Source: Bifidobacterium breve (GTDB lineage: Bacteria; Actinomycetota; Acidimicrobiia; Acidimicrobiales; Ilumatobacteraceae). From it: a DNA stretch of 9,689 nucleotides. Each line of letters starts with the position of its first letter. Within the stretch, counting starts at the first letter, position 1. Location of the stretch: contig CALPPJ020000030.1 in the NCBI GenBank assembly GCA_943325425.2, positions 1 to 9,689 on the forward strand, in the 5' to 3' direction. The notes beneath the pieces are model-generated. The model did not search any database. It was not told the origin of the DNA and saw nothing but the letters and a program-made list of their open reading frames with translations. The translations under genes and the position numbers were made by a program. This document shows, piece after piece, positions 1 to 5,713 of this stretch.

Positions 1-440
1 CGAGTGCCGTAAAAAGTTCCGTAGAGGTGAATCTTGATCATGCGGTCCCATTGCTCGTCACTGAGATCAACTGTGTAGTTACCTGGCTCGAGTTCGTCGT
101 AGCGACCTTCCATACGCTTCATTTGGTTCGCCATGTTGATATCGGTTTTGAGTTCATTTCGCGGTGGAGCAATTCCGGCATTGTTAATCAGAACATCAAT
201 CCGACCGTGATGAGCGACAACTCGATCGATCGCGGCGTCAAACGATTTGGAGTCCGCCACATCAAAGATTGCCGCTTCGCCCGAAATCTCATCGGCGACT
301 GAACCGGCGGCTGCTTCGTTGACATCGTTCACCACGACATGGGCTCCATCGTCGGCGAACCGCCGCGAAAATGCTGCGCCCATGCCAGAACCTCCGCCCG
401 TCACCACAACAATTTTTCCTTCGAGAGATCCTGTTTTCAT
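1..440 (-). CDS. Short-chain dehydrogenase/reductase, C-terminal part outside window
   Basis: This is the N-terminal 146 codons of an NAD(P)-dependent oxidoreductase with a Rossmann fold; the substrate is unknown. The start is ATG at 440-438, behind a strong Shine-Dalgarno GGAGG (complement at 446-450) with 5-nt spacing. The dinucleotide-binding motif TGGGSGMG is at residues 14-21. An acidic residue, D39, ends the second beta strand (VVVNDV), which in this family usually favours NAD(H) over NADP(H). The structural motif NNAG is at 86-89. About 45 residues later come WDRMIKIHLYGTFYGT, typical of the alpha-5 region. The stretch between NNAG and this motif is somewhat longer than in a minimal SDR. 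The catalytic Ser-Tyr-Lys would lie past the window edge, so activity cannot be judged. The gene is divergent from pgsA across about 80 bp. Confidence 0.93.
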   Translation of the reverse strand, partial: MKTGSLEGKIVVVTGGGSGMGAAFSRRFADDGAHVVVNDVNEAAAGSVADEISGEAAIFDVADSKSFDAAIDRVVAHHGRIDVLINNAGIAPPRNELKTDINMANQMKRMEGRYDELEPGNYTVDLSDEQWDRMIKIHLYGTFYGT

Positions 441-445
441 GCGTG

Positions 446-450
446 CCTCC
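446..450 (-). promoter_or_regulatory. Ribosome binding site of the SDR gene
   Basis: GGAGG on the minus strand lies 5 nt before the ATG at 440-438. It fixes the start of the truncated SDR gene and is the strongest Shine-Dalgarno match in the window. I could not assign a convincing -10/-35 pair in the divergent spacer at 441-520. Confidence 0.7.
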
Positions 451-520
451 ATACGCCGACACTATTTCACAAAGCGCCACACCCACGGCACACCAGCAGG
501 CAAGAACTATGGTGAGATGC

Positions 521-1135
521 ATGGCTAATCCCCACGAACCCTCAATGAGCTCCGCGGCTGGTTCAGATCAGCGAGTCTGGGGAATTTGGACCTGGCCAAA
601 TTTCATTACCTTGGTTCGCCTCAGTTGCTTACCCGTCTTTTTGTGGCTTCTTCTCGGGCGAGACGATCGGGCTACTGCAGCTTGGATCCTGCTGGCGCTA
701 GGTGCAACCGACTGGGTCGACGGTTGGGTCGCCCGGCGTTTCAACCAGGTCAGCGAGTTCGGCAAGATGTTCGATCCGACCGCCGACCGACTGCTCTTTA
801 TCGTTGGCTTATTTGCCATCATGATCGACGGATCGGCGCCGCTCTGGTTCTGTCTATTGGTTTTTGTCCGTGAAGTGCTGTTTGGTGGAACAGTGGCCAT
901 CCTCACTCTTTTCTTCAAAATGGAACGCTTCGACGTCACGTATCTCGGCAAGTGGGCCACCTTTTTACTCATGGGCGTTTTCCCCGCCTTTGTCATGAGC
1001 GCAAGCGGCATCCGCTTCCACGAATTTTTCGCCGCGGCCGCCTGGATCGCGGGACCGATTGGACTTGCTCTGAGTTACTACACCGCGTGGCAATACATCC
1101 CGACAATTCGGGCCAATTTAAGGCGCAATCGCTGA
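521..1135 (+). CDS. pgsA: CDP-alcohol phosphatidyltransferase (PgsA-like)
   Basis: This 204-aa integral membrane enzyme transfers a phosphatidyl group from CDP-diacylglycerol to an alcohol acceptor in phospholipid synthesis at the cytoplasmic membrane. The family signature D-x2-DG-x2-AR-x8-G-x3-D-x3-D is complete: D64, D67, G68, A71, R72, G81, D85 and D89. The aspartates bind the metal, and D89 is the usual catalytic base. The preceding N27, T30 and R33 match the conserved N-x2-T-x2-R of the first membrane helix. Several further hydrophobic helices follow, and the tail is basic (RANLRRNR). The reading frame is open back to 371, but that stretch is antisense to the SDR gene. ATG 521 is chosen because GGTGAG lies just upstream; ATG 509 and ATG 545 are alternatives. 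The position before gcvH matches pgsA2 (Rv1822) of mycobacteria. The acceptor (glycerol-3-phosphate or inositol phosphate) is not shown by the sequence. Confidence 0.9.
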   Translation: MANPHEPSMSSAAGSDQRVWGIWTWPNFITLVRLSCLPVFLWLLLGRDDRATAAWILLALGATDWVDGWVARRFNQVSEFGKMFDPTADRLLFIVGLFAIMIDGSAPLWFCLLVFVREVLFGGTVAILTLFFKMERFDVTYLGKWATFLLMGVFPAFVMSASGIRFHEFFAAAAWIAGPIGLALSYYTAWQYIPTIRANLRRNR

Positions 1136-1170
1136 GAATTTCGCCCGTCATTCACCTCTAGAATGAGGTC

Positions 1171-1551
1171 ATGAATGTGCCTGGCGAACTGTTGTATTCC
1201 AAGGATCACGAGTGGGTGCAACTCACCGGAACAATCGCTCGAATCGGAATTACCGATTTCGCCCAAGACGCTCTCGGAGACGTTGTGTTCGTTCAAGCAC
1301 CAACGCTCGGAGCCAATGTGACCTCAGGTGACTCCATCAGCGAGGTTGAGTCAACTAAGTCAGTCTCTGACATCTACGCACCTGTAACTGGCGTGGTCTC
1401 AGCAGTGAACGACGCACTCGACACCGACCCGAGCCTCATCAACTCCGATCCCTACGGCCAAGGTTGGATCTGTGACATTGAGGTTGCGGCCGACTTTGAC
1501 TCGGCACATCTTTTGTCAGCGGCTGCGTACTCTGAATTTGTGGCAGGCTGA
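1171..1551 (+). CDS. gcvH: Glycine cleavage system H protein
   Basis: This 126-aa lipoyl carrier shuttles the aminomethyl group of glycine between the P, T and L proteins in the cytoplasm. The N-terminus has the family signature YSKDHEWV (residues 9-16), then IGITDFAQDALGDVVFV. The lipoyl-lysine is K63 in EVESTKSVSDIYAP, with the usual surrounding residues. The length equals the usual 125-130 aa and no key residue is missing. GAGG at 1165-1168 lies only 2 nt before ATG 1171, which is very short. GTG at 1177 would have 8-nt spacing and is a possible true start, costing two residues. The gene follows pgsA by 35 nt and precedes the FHA gene by 4 nt, so it is probably cotranscribed with the latter. 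Its substrate partners GcvT and GcvP are encoded further along in this window. Confidence 0.97.
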   Translation: MNVPGELLYSKDHEWVQLTGTIARIGITDFAQDALGDVVFVQAPTLGANVTSGDSISEVESTKSVSDIYAPVTGVVSAVNDALDTDPSLINSDPYGQGWICDIEVAADFDSAHLLSAAAYSEFVAG

Positions 1552-1555
1552 CGAC

Positions 1556-2041
1556 ATGCCGGTTTTTTGTCAAAAGTGTGGTCACCGCAATGCCAGTGAT
1601 TCATTTTTTTGTAGTTCATGTGGTTCGGCACTTGAAGTAGACGGAGATAAGACCGTCGTCATTGCCAAAGTTGATCAGTTACAAGATGCACTTGGTCCTC
1701 AAGACAATGCGACCATTGATCTTCGTACCTTGCCGAAAAGTTCAGCCACGTTAATGGTGCGATCTGGCCCACAAGCCGGCGAACGATTTGTGCTCGATAC
1801 TTCAATGACACGCCTTGGTCGCCATCCTGACAGCGAAATTTCCCTTGATGACATTTCGGTCTCGCGACGCCACGCCGAAATTGAACGACACGGCCAAGAG
1901 TACGTCATACGCGACTCTGGTTCGCTAAATGGGACCTACGTCAATCAGCAGCGAGTTGATTCGGTCGTGCTACAACAAGGCGATGAAATTTTGGTTGGTC
2001 GCTTTCGTCTCATCTTCTTAGGACCGGTTGAAGCATCGTGA
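1556..2041 (+). CDS. garA: Zinc-ribbon and FHA-domain protein, GarA-type
   Basis: This 161-aa protein is a likely phosphothreonine-binding regulator. Residues 5-22 form a zinc ribbon with two CxxC pairs (C5/C8 and C19/C22). Residues about 65-155 form an FHA domain carrying the binding residues GRHPDSEISLDD (88-99), SRRH (103-106) and SLNGTYVN (123-130). Gene order (between gcvH and a MerR gene), length and FHA sequence all match mycobacterial GarA (Rv1827). GarA and its relative OdhI switch 2-oxoglutarate and glutamate metabolism when Ser/Thr kinases phosphorylate an N-terminal ETTSVF-type threonine. Here the N-terminus differs: it is the zinc ribbon, followed by threonines T33 (GDKTVVIA) and T53 (NATIDL). 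Either could be the phosphorylated residue, but neither is a clear ETT motif. The stop overlaps the next start (GTGA). Orthology to GarA is inferred from context plus the FHA domain; regulation of glutamate metabolism is not shown. Confidence 0.88.
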   Translation: MPVFCQKCGHRNASDSFFCSSCGSALEVDGDKTVVIAKVDQLQDALGPQDNATIDLRTLPKSSATLMVRSGPQAGERFVLDTSMTRLGRHPDSEISLDDISVSRRHAEIERHGQEYVIRDSGSLNGTYVNQQRVDSVVLQQGDEILVGRFRLIFLGPVEAS

Positions 2042-2967
2042 CTCAGCGGACGACTGCTGAACGCCCATACCTGTCCATCGGAGAGGTACTCGGTCTCCTT
2101 CTTGAAGAGTTCCCTGATATCACAATTTCAAAGATTCGTTTTCTGGAAAGCCAAGGATTAATCGTTCCCGAGCGCACGGCTTCGGGTTATCGGAAATTTT
2201 ACGACGAAGATGTTGAACGCCTGCGCTACATCTTGACTGAGCAAAAAGACAAGTTCCTTCCCTTGCGCGTCATTAAAGATCGTCTTGACACACCACCGAC
2301 AGGTATCGATCGTCCCGAACCGCAACGCAAAGGTTCACAACGTCCGGAACCAAATCGTCCAGAACCACGCGGCATCAAAAATGTATTGTCAGCTCAAGAG
2401 ATGGAGGCGCTGGACACCGTTGAACTTGATGGCGACGCAAACGAAGAGACCACCGTTATTCCTGACACCAAGACTCATCCGGCTTCACGCGCTCCCAAAG
2501 CATTCCCCATCGTGACCGATCGCCAAAGTCAGAATGCCGCACGACGTCCCGCGTTGCCCGACCCTTCAGACGCGGTTGGACGTCCGGCTACATATAGCCG
2601 TGCCGAACTGCTCGAACTTTCGGGACTCGACGAAGCCATATTGAAAGATCTTGAAAGCTTCCACCTCGTGACAGCTCGTCAGTTGGGCAACCAAGGACTC
2701 TTTGACGAACACGATCTGGCAATTGCCGAAGTCGCTCGCGGATTTGCCGAAGCTGGCTTTGATGTCCGCCATCTCAAAGCCTGGAAGATTTCGGCCGAAC
2801 GTGAAGCTGGCTTGTTTGAACAACGAGTACTGCCGGTCTTACGTCGTCGTTCACCCGAGTCGCGCCAAGAGTCAAATAATCTGCTCGACGATCTCAGCGA
2901 TCTTGGCGGCCGATTACGCGCCATCTTGGTAGCCCGCGCCGTAGCGCCTCTCCGCGATTCGCGTTAA
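2038..2967 (+). CDS. ftsR: MerR-family transcriptional regulator, FtsR (Rv1828) type
   Basis: This 309-aa DNA-binding protein has a MerR winged helix at residues 11-83 (YLSIGEVL, then ISKIRFLESQGLIVPERTASGYRKF, then DVERLRYI). A long hydrophilic linker follows at about 85-185, containing three RPEP repeats (92-95, 102-105, 107-110). A second helical domain spans about 187-309 and contains YSRAELLELSGL and the HLKAWKISAEREAGLFEQ helix. No metal-binding cysteines are present, so it is not a classical metal-sensing MerR. Architecture and position directly after garA match Rv1828 and Corynebacterium FtsR, an activator of ftsZ; its targets here are inferred. The start is GTG 2038, overlapping the FHA stop by 4 nt, which suggests translational coupling. 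The linker is longer than in most MerR proteins, whereas the two flanking domains look well conserved. Confidence 0.86.
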   Translation: MTQRTTAERPYLSIGEVLGLLLEEFPDITISKIRFLESQGLIVPERTASGYRKFYDEDVERLRYILTEQKDKFLPLRVIKDRLDTPPTGIDRPEPQRKGSQRPEPNRPEPRGIKNVLSAQEMEALDTVELDGDANEETTVIPDTKTHPASRAPKAFPIVTDRQSQNAARRPALPDPSDAVGRPATYSRAELLELSGLDEAILKDLESFHLVTARQLGNQGLFDEHDLAIAEVARGFAEAGFDVRHLKAWKISAEREAGLFEQRVLPVLRRRSPESRQESNNLLDDLSDLGGRLRAILVARAVAPLRDSR

Positions 2968-3024
2968 TCAGAATTAACACGGTCTGCAATTAGCCACGGG
3001 CATCTGGGGGAGTACCATCGGCTT

Positions 3025-3582
3025 ATGGCCTCTTCCGAACTCGCCCCTATGGAACTCGTCGGCGTGCGTCGAGATATTGCTGGCAATATCCCCGTGGTTT
3101 TTCTTCGTGAACGCAGTGGCGAACGCCGATTACTACCGATTTATATTGGGCAACCTGAAGGCGCGAGCATCCAGTGGGCTATGGAAGGTCGCGAGACCAC
3201 GCGTCCACTGTCTCACGATTTGATCGTCAACATTTTTGGGGCCCTCGGAGCGGTCCTCGACAAAGTTGTGATTACTGAAGTGAATGAGGGCATCTTTTTC
3301 GCGGAGTTACATCTGCAGTCGCGATCTGGCCCGGTCGTCGTTTCAAGTCGACCATCTGACGCCATTGCAGTCGCGGTGCGTGCTGGTTGCACGATTTATT
3401 GTGAAGGCGAAGTACTTGACATCGCGGGCAAGCTCGTTCCCCAGGGAGACGAATTTGATGATGATCTCCACGAATCAGACGATCTTGAGGACAGCCTCGA
3501 AGAAGATTTAGCCACTGATGACCTCGTCGACGAATTCCGTGACTTCATTGACAGTATTAACCCCGAGGATTTCCAGTCCTGA
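3025..3582 (+). CDS. DUF151 bifunctional nuclease-family protein (Rv1829-like)
   Basis: This 185-aa protein has the DUF151/BFN fold at about residues 9-138: MELVGVRRD, then PVVFLRE, then LLPIYIGQPEGASI, then RPLSHDL, and the family hallmark SRPSDAIAVAVRAG (108-121). Some plant and bacterial members are reported to have DNase/RNase activity, but the role of the actinobacterial members is unclear, so a nuclease function is only a family-level guess. Residues 141-185 are an unusually acidic tail rich in Asp and Glu, predicted to be disordered, and extend past the domain. ATG 3025 is chosen; its purine-rich GGGGGAG (3006-3012) sits 12 nt away, which is long. ATG 3049 is an alternative start at the domain edge. 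The place between two MerR genes matches mycobacterial Rv1829. The 57-nt gap from ftsR could contain a promoter, but I see no clear one. Confidence 0.88.
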   Translation: MASSELAPMELVGVRRDIAGNIPVVFLRERSGERRLLPIYIGQPEGASIQWAMEGRETTRPLSHDLIVNIFGALGAVLDKVVITEVNEGIFFAELHLQSRSGPVVVSSRPSDAIAVAVRAGCTIYCEGEVLDIAGKLVPQGDEFDDDLHESDDLEDSLEEDLATDDLVDEFRDFIDSINPEDFQS

Positions 3583-3612
3583 GCAGGGATAACAATTTTT
3601 CTCACGACGACT

Positions 3613-4125
3613 ATGCCACGAGAGTTGATGGTTGTCCCTGAGCGCCGTACCCTGCCACTGATGAACGCACAGGTCTCAACCTTTAGTGGAACCCAAGCCT
3701 GTGACATCGTCGGTATTACCTATCGGCAACTCGATTACTGGGCTCGCACCCAATTGGTGCGTCCGGCCGTTCATGAGGCCACCGGAAGCGGCAGTCGTCG
3801 TCATTACAGTTATCGCAACTTGCTTGAACTGCGAGTCGTCAAAAGCTTGCTTGATGCTGGAATCAAACTGGAATCAGTTCGCGAAGTTTTCAACTATCTC
3901 GGCCAACAAGAACAAGCAGATATCACCTCGGCCCATCTTGTGATTAGCGGTTCGTCAGTAATTTTATGTCAAGGCGATGACCTCATTGACGTAGTTCGGC
4001 GAGGTCAAGGTGTACTGAACCTTTTGCCTCTGGCTCAAGTCAAGGATCAAGTTGATGGTCAATTAATCGCCTTGTATCCACAACTTGTCGAACCCGCAGT
4101 GACCGATCTACGTAAGATCGGTTAA
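3613..4125 (+). CDS. Second MerR-family regulator (Rv1830-like)
   Basis: This protein of up to 170 aa has a single MerR DNA-binding domain at about residues 24-95: FSGTQACDIVGITYRQLDYWARTQLVRP, a short wing with GSGSRRHYSYRNLLELRVV, and the helix SLLDAGIKLESVREVF. A C-terminal domain of about 70 residues follows and resembles a small mixed alpha/beta dimerisation or effector domain. It lacks the long linker of the preceding MerR protein. Sequence and position match mycobacterial Rv1830, called McdR or ResR in studies of cell division and antibiotic resilience; function here is inferred. The start is uncertain: ATG 3613 has no Shine-Dalgarno, ATG 3628 follows CGAGAG, and ATG 3661 would remove 16 residues that precede the domain. 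The stop overlaps the gcvT start as TAATG, so the two are likely translated together. Confidence 0.87.
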   Translation: MPRELMVVPERRTLPLMNAQVSTFSGTQACDIVGITYRQLDYWARTQLVRPAVHEATGSGSRRHYSYRNLLELRVVKSLLDAGIKLESVREVFNYLGQQEQADITSAHLVISGSSVILCQGDDLIDVVRRGQGVLNLLPLAQVKDQVDGQLIALYPQLVEPAVTDLRKIG

Positions 4126-5174
4126 TGCTCAAATATTCACCACTCGACGCTGAACATCGAGCCTTAGATGCTCGAATGACTCCTTTCGGTGGTTGGGATA
4201 TGCCCCTGCAATATGCCGGCGGAACTTTGTCTGAACATTTGGCTTGTCGCCATGACGCGGTGGTCTTTGATGTGTCCCACCTCGGAACCGTTCGCGTTGA
4301 AGGTGCTCACGCATTTGACATCTTGCAAAAGTCGCTCACCAACGACCTCAACAAAATTGCGCCAGGCCGGGCACAGTACACCCATTTACTTGACCCGACT
4401 AATGCCTCGGTACTCGATGACATCATTGTGTGGTGGATTGCCGATCAGGTTTTTGATGTCATGCCCAATGCATCAAACACTGATGACGTCATTGCCGCAA
4501 TCGGGGGAGTCGACACCACTTCAACTCGTGCGGTACTTGCCGTGCAAGGTCCAAACGCCCGCACAAAAGTGGCGACCTTCTTTCCTGAAGCCGCAGCAGT
4601 TGGAAAATTCAAAGTTGCCCAATGTTCGTGGAATGGCATTGCGTGCACGGTTGCCGGAACCGGCTACACCGGCGAACAGGGAATCGAAATAGCCATTCCC
4701 AACGCCCATGCCGCGTCCTTATGGCAAGCACTTCTTCAAGCTGGTGTGCAGCCATCAGGGCTTGGCGCACGCGACACTTTGCGCCTTGAGGCAGGTTTAC
4801 CGCTGCATGGACATGAACTTGGCCATGGCATCACCACCCTGCAGGCGAACCTTGAATGGGTCGTCTCATGGACCAAAGGTGATTTCATCGGGCGGGCAGC
4901 ACTTACTCAAGAAAAACAAGATGGCGTGGCGCGTGTACTTCGCGGAATCGCGACCGAAGGTCGCCGACCACCGCGCGCTGAATGCAATGTGGTTGCGAAT
5001 GGCAAAGTCATCGGTGTCGTCACGAGCGGAAACTACTCACCAATTCTTGAACACGGAATCGCTCTTGCGCTGATTGAACCGTCCTACAAAGTTGGAGACG
5101 TGGTTGCAATCGATGTTCGCGGCAGTGAACTTCCTGGCCGAATTGTTGAACTGCCGTTTGTGGCAAAAAAGTAA
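4125..5174 (+). CDS. gcvT: Aminomethyltransferase, glycine cleavage T protein
   Basis: This 349-aa enzyme takes the aminomethyl arm from H protein and passes its methylene to tetrahydrofolate, releasing ammonia in the cytoplasm. Visible family features are the N-terminal PLDAEHRALDARMTPFGGWDMPLQY, FDVSHLG (48-54), and the folate-site aspartates D98/D99 in SVLDDIIVWW. Further on are GYTGEQG (180-186) and LGARDTLRLEAGLPLHGHEL. The C-terminal barrel has GDFIGRAAL and ends GRIVELPFVAKK. Length is slightly below the usual 360-370 aa, with no broken motif. The start ATG 4125 shares one base with the preceding stop. The gene is the last of the plus-strand run and converges with the gcvP unit across 29 nt, where I see no strong terminator hairpin. 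In M. tuberculosis gcvT is not in this cluster, so its presence here next to gcvH and gcvP is a local arrangement. Confidence 0.97.
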   Translation: MLKYSPLDAEHRALDARMTPFGGWDMPLQYAGGTLSEHLACRHDAVVFDVSHLGTVRVEGAHAFDILQKSLTNDLNKIAPGRAQYTHLLDPTNASVLDDIIVWWIADQVFDVMPNASNTDDVIAAIGGVDTTSTRAVLAVQGPNARTKVATFFPEAAAVGKFKVAQCSWNGIACTVAGTGYTGEQGIEIAIPNAHAASLWQALLQAGVQPSGLGARDTLRLEAGLPLHGHELGHGITTLQANLEWVVSWTKGDFIGRAALTQEKQDGVARVLRGIATEGRRPPRAECNVVANGKVIGVVTSGNYSPILEHGIALALIEPSYKVGDVVAIDVRGSELPGRIVELPFVAKK

Positions 5175-5203
5175 ACGTCGAACGAACTATTGAGCGCTAC
5201 GAA

Positions 5204-5689
5204 TTAATTAGCTGTTGGCTTCATGCCGAACATGCCGCCCGCGACTTCGGCAAACTGTGCCAGTGGACCAAGGCGGCCTGCAAGATCACCCAAGGTTGAG
5301 ACGGCCTTGGTGACATCAGCGGGCAACGTACCGATTTGGTCAATGACTCCGTCAACCTTCTTCAGAGTTGACTTAGCTTGTTTCGCCGACGCTTGTACAA
5401 GTGGAACGATCTCAGCAACTGGACCTTCAATTTCATCCAGAAGGGCATTCACTCGACGAGCAACCTTGTTGAGTTCGGTCATGGTGTCATTAAATGTGCC
5501 AATCGACTGCACGATGTCACCAGTGACATGCATGACTGTTTCAACCATGCGACCAATTGCCATCACCGGACTCGCTCCACCGAGTAGGCCCAAGAGATCG
5601 TTCATACCTGGAATCGATGAATTCGATGCTGAGTGAGACGAGGTATCGGCTGTTGGCTCAGTCTTCGGCGCAGTTTTTTTGGTTGCCAT
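5204..5689 (-). CDS. Unrecognised helical protein cotranscribed with gcvP
   Basis: I do not recognise this 161-aa protein. Residues 1-27 are low-complexity and polar (MATKKTAPKTEPTADTSS), probably disordered. The rest is almost entirely helical and rich in Ala, Val, Leu and Thr. It begins with a Gly-rich stretch (LLGLLGGASPVMAIGRM), continues with amphipathic heptad-like helices (NKVARRVNALLDEIEG, SAKQAKSTLKKVDGVID), and ends in a Gly/Met-rich tail (GGMFGMKPTAN). There is no signal peptide and no certain membrane segment. The pattern recalls phasin-like or other coiled-coil surface-binding proteins, which is only a resemblance. ATG 5689 is preferred; the in-frame TTG at 5698 adds three residues. 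It starts 24 nt after the gcvP stop on the same strand and so probably shares the gcvP transcript and riboswitch. Coding is supported by the long open frame and the tight spacing. Confidence 0.75.
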   Translation of the reverse strand: MATKKTAPKTEPTADTSSHSASNSSIPGMNDLLGLLGGASPVMAIGRMVETVMHVTGDIVQSIGTFNDTMTELNKVARRVNALLDEIEGPVAEIVPLVQASAKQAKSTLKKVDGVIDQIGTLPADVTKAVSTLGDLAGRLGPLAQFAEVAGGMFGMKPTAN

Positions 5690-5713
5690 GACCGTCAAAC
5701 TATCTAGACATCA

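Noticed and set aside
371..520. An N-terminal extension of PgsA from ATG 371
   Set aside because: The stretch is antisense to the well-supported SDR coding sequence, has no membrane or family features, and a Shine-Dalgarno-preceded ATG lies at 521.
2310..2370. The RPEP repeats in the ftsR linker as a DNA repeat or mobile trace
   Set aside because: The three copies differ at the third codon positions and at spacing, consistent with a low-complexity protein linker rather than a DNA-level repeat.
5175..5203. A bidirectional terminator between gcvT and the convergent small gene
   Set aside because: Only a short AGCGCT palindrome and AT-rich sequence are present; no stable hairpin with a U-run could be drawn on either strand.
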